DNA of 17,113 nt from JBNKDD01 sp050288085 (GTDB lineage Bacteria > Chloroflexota > Anaerolineae > Aggregatilineales > UBA3940): the NCBI GenBank assembly GCA_050288085.1, contig JBNKDD010000112.1, positions 1 through 17,113 on the forward strand, in the 5' to 3' direction. Positions 1 through 6,647 of this stretch are shown piece after piece (the stretch's first letter is position 1; each line of letters opens with the position of its first letter). The position numbers and the translations under genes are program-made. Under the pieces are notes generated by a model. It saw nothing but the letters and a program-made list of their open reading frames with translations, was not told where the DNA came from and made no database searches.

Positions 1-1
1 T

Positions 2-625
2 AACCGCGGGTTTCTGATCACCAGTGGCTTGAAATGTAATCGCTCGCTGCGGGTCACTGCCCCACAAGCTGAGGGCGGCCAATGCTGGCAACGGTTGGAT
101 GAGTATGCGGCCAGTCTGTCGCCTGACCAGTATCAGAAAACCCGCTGGCCCAGCCAGGATGACCCGCGTGAGGTGTATGTGCATGTGGTTCGAACACGCA
201 TCCGCAAACTCTATACCTGTCAACTCGTGATCGCCCGCTATGCCCTGGATTGTCCGCTCCAGGCGGTGCGCTACTGGGCATCGAGCGATCTGGAAGCAGA
301 CACCGCCACCTTGCTCCAGCATATTACCGCTCGCTGGGATATTGAGGTTTTGTTCAGCGATGCCAAAGACCTGCTGGGCCTTGACCAGTATCAATTGATG
401 AAAGCCTCTGCCATTGTTCGCTTTTGGACGCTCGTTATGGCCGCTTATCTCTTCCTGGATGAGGAACGGGCTCGCTTGCGAGACGAACGTCAGGCACATG
501 TTACTCTCGGCGATACTCGCCGCGAGGTTCAGCGTTGGCACTGGCGGCATTTGCTGGATTGGATTCATCAGCAGTTTTCATCCGGTATCACGCCCGAGGA
601 GCTTTTCCAACTTCTCGCAGCATGA
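2..625 (+). CDS. DDE transposase, IS4/IS701-like, C-terminal part (cut by left edge)
   Basis: The reading frame is open to the left edge, so the gene begins outside the window; a TTG at 29 is internal. The visible part starts with a TSGLKCNRS segment like the conserved strand near the end of the IS4-type catalytic core. It then carries ARWDIEVLFSDAK, which fits the IS4 signature R-x3-E-x6-K; the E is the third catalytic acidic residue. The Tyr that usually lies three residues before the Arg is replaced by Ile. Transposases of this class cut and paste their own element. The first two Asp residues lie outside, so whether the copy is active cannot be judged. It ends in TGA at 623-625, and the right end of the element should lie just after. 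IS701 versus another IS4-group family is not settled. Confidence 0.85.
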   Translation, partial: NRGFLITSGLKCNRSLRVTAPQAEGGQCWQRLDEYAASLSPDQYQKTRWPSQDDPREVYVHVVRTRIRKLYTCQLVIARYALDCPLQAVRYWASSDLEADTATLLQHITARWDIEVLFSDAKDLLGLDQYQLMKASAIVRFWTLVMAAYLFLDEERARLRDERQAHVTLGDTRREVQRWHWRHLLDWIHQQFSSGITPEELFQLLAA

Positions 626-700
626 CCTAAAAGTGCAAAGATAGAGTGCGTCAGATCGCACCCTGCAAACTATACACAACAGCATAACCACCCAGGATAG
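626..700. mobile_element. Probable right end of the insertion sequence
   Basis: The bases right after the transposase stop (CCTAAAAGTGCAAAG at 626-640) look like the terminal inverted repeat region of IS4-group elements. A short hairpin follows (GTGCG at 646-650, CGCAC at 657-661). The left end is outside the window, so neither the inverted repeat nor the target duplication can be confirmed and the exact boundary is unknown. Confidence 0.35.
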
Positions 701-736
701 GCTTCTCAAAATTAGAGTCTACCAGGTCGAATCGTA

Positions 737-753
737 CTTTCTTTATAAGAAAG
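737..753. repeat. Perfect 7-bp inverted repeat upstream of the S1-gene promoter
   Basis: CTTTCTT (737-743) and AAGAAAG (747-753) are exact reverse complements around TAT. The repeat lies about 30 bp upstream of the -35 box of the next gene. It could be a regulator site or part of the insertion-sequence margin; nothing else distinguishes these. Confidence 0.4.
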
Positions 754-781
754 ATAACCTCCACGAACATGACATTTGACA

Positions 782-810
782 TTGACAGGCACTCTATCGG
801 AGCGTATAAT
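782..810 (+). promoter_or_regulatory. Consensus sigma70-type promoter for the S1 protein gene
   Basis: TTGACA at 782-787 and TATAAT at 805-810 match the housekeeping consensus exactly with a 17-bp spacer. A second TTGACA at 776-781 overlaps at the wrong spacing. The transcript would start near 817, leaving a leader of about 30 bases with AAGGAG (835-840) 8 bases before the GTG start. A perfect promoter suggests strong constitutive expression. Confidence 0.85.
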
Positions 811-848
811 CCCTCCGGCATGCACAAAAAAGTGAAGGAGCTATTGTC

Positions 849-1553
849 GTGAGTGATTCAGACACCCTCTCAATATCAGACATCAAACCTAAAATGCAAT
901 TCATCGGGACCGTAAAACGCCTTGAGTTGGCAGGAGCGGTAATCGACATCGGACTTGAAACGGATGGCCTGCTGCATATTTCGCAAATTCCAGGTCGCGT
1001 AAATAATGTCAGTGACCACCTGGAAGACAACCAGGAGATTACAGTTTGGGTCCGCAGCGTTGATCCCCGAAGCGGCACGATTAAACTGACCATGATTGAA
1101 CCGGCTGCTGTGACCTGGGAAGAACTGGCTGAAGGCCAGACCTACAGTGGCAAAGTTGTCCGGATCGAGAAATTCGGTGTATTTATCGACATTGGCGCAG
1201 AACGTCCCGGCTTGGTCCATATTAGCGAAATGTCGGACGACTACATCAACACCCCCCGCGATGTCGTCCAAAAGGGTGACGCTGTCCAGGTCAAAGTTAT
1301 TGGTGTTAACCGCCGCAAGAATCAGATCGACCTGAGCATGAAGGCCCTGGCCCCTCTTTCAGCTCCAGCAAAAGATGAAGAAGATGAAGAGGAGCAATTA
1401 CCAACAGCCATGGCGGTTGCATTACAACGGGCAATGGCCAGCACAGCCAGCGAAGATGAACAATCTTCATCTAAAAAAGGTGCTGAAAAAGGCGCTCATA
1501 ATCAGAATGACATTCTGAAGCGCACGCTTGAACAGCACAACAATCGACAATAG
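849..1553 (+). CDS. S1 RNA-binding domain protein (two S1 domains)
   Basis: The 234-residue protein has two OB-fold S1 domains, at about residues 16-82 and 96-165. Both show the typical GxV...GxxVDIG/FIDIG...GLxHIS pattern (GLLHIS near 40-45, GLVHIS near 121-126). The tail from about 172 is charged and probably disordered (an Asp/Glu run, then Ser/Lys-rich) and ends in a short basic helix. S1 domains bind single-stranded RNA; stand-alone tandem S1 proteins related to ribosomal protein S1 or YugI/GSP13 act at the ribosome or in RNA turnover. The start is GTG at 849, set by AAGGAG 8 bases upstream. It is a single-gene transcript with its own consensus promoter and a strong terminator. The family is certain; the exact role is not. 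Confidence 0.9.
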   Translation: MSDSDTLSISDIKPKMQFIGTVKRLELAGAVIDIGLETDGLLHISQIPGRVNNVSDHLEDNQEITVWVRSVDPRSGTIKLTMIEPAAVTWEELAEGQTYSGKVVRIEKFGVFIDIGAERPGLVHISEMSDDYINTPRDVVQKGDAVQVKVIGVNRRKNQIDLSMKALAPLSAPAKDEEDEEEQLPTAMAVALQRAMASTASEDEQSSSKKGAEKGAHNQNDILKRTLEQHNNRQ

Positions 1554-1581
1554 CTATCGTGATATAACGACGACAATAGCT

Positions 1582-1611
1582 AAAAAACCTGCTGAATTCA
1601 GCAGGTTTTTT
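1582..1611. terminator. Bidirectional intrinsic terminator
   Basis: This is a perfect 30-bp palindrome: an A6 tract, CCTGCTG, central AATT, CAGCAGG, then a T6 tract. Read on either strand it gives a GC-rich stem followed by a U run. It lies between the plus-strand S1 gene (stop at 1553) and the convergent minus-strand VKOR gene (stop at 1634), so one element can end both transcripts. Confidence 0.93.
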
Positions 1612-1633
1612 GATCCGTTTAGCACCATCTGCA

Positions 1634-2059
1634 TTAAGATGGCTGGCGGCTTAATCGTATAATAGTGATCACAAAGACAGCCACCATGATGATGGCCGAA
1701 GTCACACAATAAAAACAGACTGCCAGAATGACAAAAAGTTCCAGGTAAGTCAGGTAGGCAGAATAGAGCACCCCAATAAGGCTAAATCCAAAGACAAGCA
1801 GAGAAGCATTCTCCGCAAACGGAAGTGGTAACTTCTCTAAAATCAGCGCCCCCAAAATCGCAAGGTAACCGGCCACGCCTAATAAGGCTACCGGTATATC
1901 TCCTATTTCAGAATAGCGGCTGGATTGAACAGTATCACAGCCACCGCCTTCATTGCAGAGCACAGGCTGCGCATTGGCAAGATGTGACCAACTCAAATAA
2001 CCAGAAACGATCACACCCAGAACAGCCAATAACATTGCAATGCGTCTTAGAATTTCCAC
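1634..2059 (-). CDS. Vitamin K epoxide reductase (VKOR) family membrane protein
   Basis: The 141-residue integral membrane protein has four hydrophobic helices. VKOR proteins re-oxidise disulfide-forming partners by passing electrons to quinone. The family landmarks are present: a loop cysteine pair (Cys35, Cys41), the conserved loop SSRYSEIGDIPVALLG after it, and the CxxC active site CFYC (Cys115-Cys118) at the start of the last helix. It is the minimal single-domain form, without the fused thioredoxin-like domain of many bacterial VKORs, and no DsbA-like partner is seen in the window. It starts 8 bp after the stop of the receptor kinase upstream, so the two are almost surely cotranscribed. 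The kinase outer domain has two cysteines and is a plausible client (inference). Confidence 0.9.
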   Translation of the reverse strand: MEILRRIAMLLAVLGVIVSGYLSWSHLANAQPVLCNEGGGCDTVQSSRYSEIGDIPVALLGVAGYLAILGALILEKLPLPFAENASLLVFGFSLIGVLYSAYLTYLELFVILAVCFYCVTSAIIMVAVFVITIIRLSRQPS

Positions 2060-2067
2060 AGCCTATT

Positions 2068-3672
2068 TTACTCAAACAATGTCAACTCAAACGATAGTTC
2101 TGGGCCAACCTGAATGCCATTTGGCAGTACAAGAATCCACCGGCTGATGACCACCGGTTTTCCTGGATCATATCTTGGTGTTTTTAGATTCAGGACAATC
2201 GTAAATTGTTCACCTGGCTGAAGTTCCCGGTTAAATTCAACAAAGTCTGGCCCATCAAGCTGTTGACCATCCAGGAAGATCAGGCGAATATCATCATCAA
2301 ATGGACATTTACTATCATTGACGATGACGATCTCTTTCGTCAATGTAGTAACCTGTTTGTAAAATGACCCATTTTCCGGCGATTCGGAGACTATCTCGTA
2401 GTCGTAATCACAGGCTTCGATTGTTGCTGTTAAATCCAGGCCCATCGGCGCAAGAGTCTCGAGAGATTCAACAGTCATCGCCAATTGAGTTGGTTGGATA
2501 TCCGGTGTAGATGTCGCTGTTGGCTCCAGGGTGGCTGTTGGAATGGGCGATGCAGTCGGAGTTGGCGTTTCCGTCAGCACGAGTTCGACGCTTGGAATAA
2601 ACGCAACCGTCCGGCTCAACAAGCCGGTAAAAGCCAGATATACTCCTGAGCCCATCGCGAGTAAAGCCACCAGGGTCAGCAATACACCCACTAAACACCC
2701 ACGGCGACGGCTTTGAGATTTTTTACCAGTCTCGACGGCCACCGGAGCTGATTGGACACTTGGCAGCGACACACCGCTGACCGGAGTTTGTGGCTCAAGC
2801 TTCTGGGGCGGTAGGTCTATATTTGATGCCGCTGAATCCAGGTTATCGAGATGGTCAATCATGTCTTCGATATTCTGGTAACGATCATCGGGAGATTTCG
2901 CCAGGGACTTGTGTAACACACGCTCAAGGCCAACTGGAACATCCGGATTGATACTCGTTGGCGGCGGAAGCGGATCATTCACATGCTTAAGCACGATAGC
3001 AATTGGCGTGTCCGCGTCAAAAGGAATCGTCCCGGTCACAAGTTGATACAGAACTACCCCTAACGAGTAGATATCTGACCGGTGATCGCCCGACTGCCCC
3101 AAGCCCTGTTCAGGGGACATATAGGCGGGAGTACCAACCATCGATCCACTGGCTGTCATATTGGGGCCGCTGACGATCCGGGCAATACCGAAGTCGGTGA
3201 GAACAACCCGACCCTCTGAGTCCAGCATGATGTTCCCCGGCTTGATGTCGCGATGGATCATATCCCGTTTATGAGCATAGGCCAGCGCCGATGCCAGATC
3301 ACGGGTAACGCGAACAGCCTCCGGGATGGTGAAGTTTTCCCCCTGAAAACTCAACTGCATTAACTTGGCGCGCAGTGTTGGCCCATCAATGTATTCCATC
3401 ACCATGTAGTACAGGTCGCTTTTGTTCTCATGCTCAAAGTCATAGACCTGGACAATGTTAGTGTGACGCAGTTGGGCTACGTGGCGAGCTTCCCGCTCGA
3501 AACGCTCTTTAAATTCGGGGTCTTCACCAAGAAAAGGGTGGAGTATTTTTAGAGCAACATAACGGTCGAGGTTTTTCTGATAGGCCTTATACACTTCGGC
3601 CATACCGCCTCGACCAATGCGCTCTTTGAGCTCATACTTTCCTAGTGTTCTACCGATAAGGTCCTCGGACAC
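2068..3672 (-). CDS. Transmembrane Ser/Thr protein kinase with NBR1-like outer domain
   Basis: The 534-residue protein has an N-terminal Hanks-type kinase domain (about 12-275) with all key residues: Gly loop IGRGGMAEVY (19-28), Lys42, HRDIKPGN (140-147, catalytic Asp142), DFG (160-162) and GTPAYMSPE (180-189). A Ser/basic juxtamembrane part leads to one membrane helix (about 325-350), then a Thr/Pro-rich extracytoplasmic linker (about 366-395). The C-terminal domain (about 420-534) is a beta sandwich resembling NBR1-type Ig-like domains; the usual bacterial PASTA repeats are absent. Its two cysteines, Cys421 and Cys456, are the only ones outside the membrane. The start is GTG at 3672 with GAGGGG upstream. 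It is probably an envelope-signal receptor, cotranscribed with VKOR. The ligand and substrates are unknown. Confidence 0.93.
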   Translation of the reverse strand: MSEDLIGRTLGKYELKERIGRGGMAEVYKAYQKNLDRYVALKILHPFLGEDPEFKERFEREARHVAQLRHTNIVQVYDFEHENKSDLYYMVMEYIDGPTLRAKLMQLSFQGENFTIPEAVRVTRDLASALAYAHKRDMIHRDIKPGNIMLDSEGRVVLTDFGIARIVSGPNMTASGSMVGTPAYMSPEQGLGQSGDHRSDIYSLGVVLYQLVTGTIPFDADTPIAIVLKHVNDPLPPPTSINPDVPVGLERVLHKSLAKSPDDRYQNIEDMIDHLDNLDSAASNIDLPPQKLEPQTPVSGVSLPSVQSAPVAVETGKKSQSRRRGCLVGVLLTLVALLAMGSGVYLAFTGLLSRTVAFIPSVELVLTETPTPTASPIPTATLEPTATSTPDIQPTQLAMTVESLETLAPMGLDLTATIEACDYDYEIVSESPENGSFYKQVTTLTKEIVIVNDSKCPFDDDIRLIFLDGQQLDGPDFVEFNRELQPGEQFTIVLNLKTPRYDPGKPVVISRWILVLPNGIQVGPELSFELTLFE

Positions 3673-3738
3673 AATTGCCCCTCGCTTGTGATAAGCAGTA
3701 AAACAATGCTACCAGTTTACTCCCTGATAGGGGAAGAA

Positions 3739-4104
3739 TCAACTGGCAAGCTCACTAAACATAAGTGTCTGCTGGACGCTGTGGTGCACAACACCCTCTT
3801 CATAGAATAAATCAACTTGAAAAGTGTAGGGTTGATTCACTTCTGGATCATGCCGTAGGTGGATTGTCAAAGTGATAGCTGATTGTGCAGTTTGAATAAT
3901 GTGTGTTGATGCTATCTCTTCTCCGTCAGGCTGCTGGACGCTGATCGCCAGGTCGGGTTTATCAGACGGCGTAAAGGGTGTAATCTTGATCTCAATCCGC
4001 ACCCGCCGGTTATCCGGATAGGGTGACAGGCTAACATGTTCGATCTGTACTTCTTCGCGTGGTTTAGGAACCAAATCGGGATTGTCGAAAAAGTTCAGAT
4101 CCAT
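3739..4104 (-). CDS. Hypothetical protein, probable beta-sandwich
   Basis: I do not recognise the family of this 121-residue protein. It has no signal peptide, membrane helix or cysteine. After an Asn/Asp/Pro-rich N-terminus (NFFDNPDLVPKP) the chain alternates like beta strands (VRIEIKITPF, DLAISVQQPDG, AITLTIHLRHD, YTFQVDLFYEEG), suggesting an Ig-like or C2-like sandwich. The start is ATG at 4104 with AGGAT about 7 bases upstream. It ends 66 bp before the kinase gene on the same strand, so the two are probably cotranscribed. A role as a cytosolic accessory or substrate of the kinase is possible, from position only. Confidence 0.75.
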   Translation of the reverse strand: MDLNFFDNPDLVPKPREEVQIEHVSLSPYPDNRRVRIEIKITPFTPSDKPDLAISVQQPDGEEIASTHIIQTAQSAITLTIHLRHDPEVNQPYTFQVDLFYEEGVVHHSVQQTLMFSELAS

Positions 4105-4174
4105 TACACATCCTATCAGAATTATTTTATACGCAGACAGGGAGAGTATACCCTGCCAACCGCATGATTCCTAT

Positions 4175-5134
4175 TTACAGATTGTACAAATCAATCATCC
4201 GGCGTGCTTCACCGGCGATATCCTGTCGAAGGCTCTCCGGCGTCAGCACTTCAACTTCGGCTCCCCAACTGCGTATCCAGGGACGCATCTCACGCGGATC
4301 GGCGATCCAAAGCCGCATCAGCACCGAGCCGTCAGCCTGCCGCTCCAACTTCTGGGAGGGATGCCAGACCCGTTCCCCGATCAATGGGGCGACATGTGAG
4401 CTAAAACGCAGCTTGATCTCGACAATTGTATCCCCGGACATGATCCCCCAGGCATCGGCCAGATGTTCACCGGGGTCAAAGTCTTCAGGTATGGTATAGC
4501 TATCTTCCAACCGCTCGGCACGTTGTACGCGCTCTAACTTAAAGGTGCGAATTTCCTGAGCCCAATCGTCAAAGCCAATGACATATAAACCACCGGCACT
4601 CGACGGCTCGATCAGATAAGGTGACAGGTCGCGCTGGCGGATGGCTCCACTGCGCGGGGAACGATACCACAAGCGCACCTTACGATTCTCTGCCCAGCAG
4701 GTTGATACTGTATCAAGTAAGTCTACAAAATCGGCATTAAATGGCTGGTCACTGATCGCGTCAGCGGTACGGCTGATGTAATCGGCTAATGGGTCGGGGA
4801 AAGCAGTCGCGAGTTTATTGAGAGCAGCGACGACATGGGGGTTACGCTCGTCGGCATGACGGAAAAGCAGTCGGGCAGCAATGTACAGGGCAACGGCTTC
4901 ACTGAACTTCAATCGAACTGTTGCCAGGTATTGGTCGCGGATAATTCCGTAGCGGCCATTGTGCTGCCAGATCGGAACGCCCGCCTCGCTCAACAGATCA
5001 ATGTCGCGGTAAATGGTGCGCCGGTCAACCCCGCAGCCTTCCGCAATCTCAATGACTCGCATTCCCTGGGGATTGCGGAAAAGCAGGCTTTCGACCTGGC
5101 GTAGGCGTCCCATCCGGCTGATTGGACGGCTCAT
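4175..5134 (-). CDS. WYL-domain transcriptional regulator (DeoR-type HTH)
   Basis: The 319-residue regulator has an N-terminal winged helix (about 7-60; RLRQVESLLF...VIEIAEGCGVDRRTIYRDIDLLSEAGVPI), which binds DNA. The WYL domain spans about 150-225 (LWYRSPRSG, PYLIEPSSAGGLYVIGFDD, FKLERV). A C-terminal WCX-type extension follows (about 235-315; WIRSWGAEVEVLTPESLR). WYL domains bind nucleic-acid or nucleotide ligands that change DNA binding. The ATG at 5134 overlaps the Nudix stop (ATGA), and the ribosome site GGAG lies inside the Nudix gene, so the two are translationally coupled. The 14-bp palindrome upstream of the Nudix gene is a natural candidate operator. Confidence 0.92.
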   Translation of the reverse strand: MSRPISRMGRLRQVESLLFRNPQGMRVIEIAEGCGVDRRTIYRDIDLLSEAGVPIWQHNGRYGIIRDQYLATVRLKFSEAVALYIAARLLFRHADERNPHVVAALNKLATAFPDPLADYISRTADAISDQPFNADFVDLLDTVSTCWAENRKVRLWYRSPRSGAIRQRDLSPYLIEPSSAGGLYVIGFDDWAQEIRTFKLERVQRAERLEDSYTIPEDFDPGEHLADAWGIMSGDTIVEIKLRFSSHVAPLIGERVWHPSQKLERQADGSVLMRLWIADPREMRPWIRSWGAEVEVLTPESLRQDIAGEARRMIDLYNL

Positions 5135-5670
5135 GATTCTTCTCCAATTGCGCTAAATTCAACCCGTAATTGCCCAGCCTGATCGTACCAGTAGCGGGCG
5201 AAGAAGGGCAGCTCGCCGGGATGCATCTTCAAAACACGAGACAACAGCATAGGCAGATCGGGAACCATAGATTGTGGTTTCAGCGTATGCCAGTCTACCC
5301 ATTCAAGGCCGCCCTCCCTGGAGATAACAACTTCATTTGTGGCACTGACGGCGGTAAAAACGAACAGCATAATACCAATGTTGGTGTCATTGGCATCGAT
5401 AGCCGTCACTCCGCGGAGCTGTAATTCCTCCACGTTTTTCAGGCCGGTTTCCTCTAATATTTCACGGCGGGCAGCTTGATCAATAGTCTCGCCGCGTTCG
5501 ACATGCCCACCTATACCATTATACAGGTTAGGCCAGACACGTTTATCCGCCGCTCCTTTGATCAGCAAGACTTTGTCTCCATGTGTTATAAACACCAGCA
5601 CCCTGGGAATCATTTGATAACGATGTCGGGATGCGGCTACTCCTTGCTCTTCTGCACCCATGTAGTTCAT
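5131..5670 (-). CDS. Nudix hydrolase
   Basis: This protein of up to 179 residues has a complete Nudix box at 55-77, G-x5-E-x7-REILEETGL, with all metal-binding glutamates (Glu70, Glu73, Glu74). Nudix enzymes hydrolyse nucleoside diphosphates linked to another group. The lead-in PRVLVFITHGDKVLLIKG and NGIGGHVERGE resembles MutT-like nucleotide-cleaning enzymes; the substrate cannot be told from sequence. ATG at 5670 is too close to the ribosome site GAGGTG (5672-5677), and the ATG at 5661 (residue 4) is better spaced, so the true start may be 5661. It is the first gene of the pair with the WYL regulator, with a 4-bp overlap. The regulator may sense a nucleotide that this enzyme removes (inference). 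Confidence 0.92.
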   Translation of the reverse strand: MNYMGAEEQGVAASRHRYQMIPRVLVFITHGDKVLLIKGAADKRVWPNLYNGIGGHVERGETIDQAARREILEETGLKNVEELQLRGVTAIDANDTNIGIMLFVFTAVSATNEVVISREGGLEWVDWHTLKPQSMVPDLPMLLSRVLKMHPGELPFFARYWYDQAGQLRVEFSAIGEES

Positions 5671-5702
5671 TCACCTCATAAGCATAATGTGGATACCAGC
5701 CT

Positions 5703-5732
5703 ATGATATGGAAGGGTAGTCACTTTTGCAAA
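5703..5732 (-). promoter_or_regulatory. Candidate promoter for the Nudix-WYL pair
   Basis: On the minus strand TTTGCA (5732-5727) and TATCAT (5708-5703) are 18 bp apart and lie about 30 bp upstream of the Nudix start codon. The -10 matches the consensus at five of six bases. The -35 box is inside the palindrome at 5722-5735. Confidence 0.5.
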
Positions 5733-5735
5733 AGT
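5722..5735. promoter_or_regulatory. Perfect 14-bp palindrome, probable operator
   Basis: ACTTTTGCAAAAGT is its own reverse complement. It lies between the divergent Nudix-WYL pair and the DUF2207-SPFH operon and covers the candidate -35 boxes of both. This is the geometry of a repressor site controlling both directions. The adjacent WYL regulator is the obvious binding candidate; this is inference. Confidence 0.55.
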
Positions 5736-5752
5736 TCTCATCATACTATAAT
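5725..5752 (+). promoter_or_regulatory. Candidate promoter for the DUF2207-SPFH operon
   Basis: TTTGCA (5725-5730) and the perfect -10 TATAAT (5747-5752) are 16 bp apart on the plus strand. The leader would be about 90 bases, AT-rich, including a GTGTGTGTGTATAC stretch near 5770. No strong hairpin is evident in it. Confidence 0.6.
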
Positions 5753-5850
5753 CAAATCACATGGAACCTGGTGTGTGTGTATACGTAGTAATTTATGCAT
5801 ATTTATCCTTCAAGTGCATACTCTAATTTGACGAGTAGGTGAAGGCACTC

Positions 5851-6633
5851 ATGGAACTCCGCCTGCGATCCTGGGCAACTGCCCTGGTATTGTTGATGGC
5901 AATAACAATTATCCCCTCGGCAAAGGCTCAAAGCGATACACTCATCTGGCGACGGTGGGATGTCAACATAGAAATTAACGCTGATGGCTCGTTCACCGTA
6001 CAGGAAATCTACGAAATTGAGTTTTTAGATGACACTTTCACCTATGGATTTCGCAACATTCCCATTTATAAATTCGACAGTTTAGGCAAGATCAGCGTCC
6101 GTGAAGGTGACACGTTGTACCAGGAATCGAGCGAGCGGGAGGAAAATACCTACTACTTTGAAAAAGGTAGTGATGAGTACATTATTAACTTCTTTTACCC
6201 ACCCACAAGCAACGATACCCGCACCTTCACGGTTGAATACACGGTCATTGGTGGCCTGTATATTGGCATGGATAGTGACCAGCTTTACTGGAATGCCATT
6301 GGTCCCGATCATACAGTTGACATTGAAGAGTCAACCGTAATTGTCGAACTGCCACCAGACGCTATAGGTGATCTGAATTCCGAGTCGGTCGCATTTGGTC
6401 CGGATGCAGCTTATTCTATAAGTGACGACCTAACCACCATTACCTATACAGCCTCCGACATCTCCGCCGGAACGAATTTTGAAATAGGTGTATATTTCTC
6501 ACATGGATCGGTTTCCGCTTCAAAGCCAGTATGGCAAGAAGAAGAGGAGAAATCGGGACCATTAAGCACAATATGTGCACCTGGAATGATAATTGCAGCA
6601 GGCATGATTTCTCGATTTAAGATGGTGAAATAA
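5851..6633 (+). CDS. DUF2207 ectodomain-only membrane or secreted protein
   Basis: The 260-residue protein is a shortened paralogue of the next gene. A signal peptide (about 1-27 ending AKAQ) is followed by the DUF2207 N-terminal beta domain (about residues 30-225). That domain shares roughly half its residues, by eye, with the neighbour: LIWRRWD/LIWHRWD, YGFRNIPI/FGFRNIPI, FTVEYTVI in both. It then stops: the membrane helices, cytosolic part and Gly-rich tail of the paralogue are missing. They are replaced by an acidic stretch (EEEEK) and a weakly hydrophobic end with basic residues (RFKMVK), perhaps a tail anchor. ATG 5851 has AGGTG 9 bases upstream; an in-frame GTG at 5839 would add four residues. 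The frame is intact and expression signals are good, so it is probably functional. It is the first gene of the operon, 14 bp before the next. Confidence 0.82.
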   Translation: MELRLRSWATALVLLMAITIIPSAKAQSDTLIWRRWDVNIEINADGSFTVQEIYEIEFLDDTFTYGFRNIPIYKFDSLGKISVREGDTLYQESSEREENTYYFEKGSDEYIINFFYPPTSNDTRTFTVEYTVIGGLYIGMDSDQLYWNAIGPDHTVDIEESTVIVELPPDAIGDLNSESVAFGPDAAYSISDDLTTITYTASDISAGTNFEIGVYFSHGSVSASKPVWQEEEEKSGPLSTICAPGMIIAAGMISRFKMVK

Positions 6634-6647
6634 ACAAGGAAGAAAAA

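Noticed and set aside
4135..4160. Hairpin CAGGG...CCCTG between the WYL and beta-protein genes as a terminator
   Set aside because: It has five-base arms, an 8-base loop and no T tract on the transcribed strand; too weak to call.
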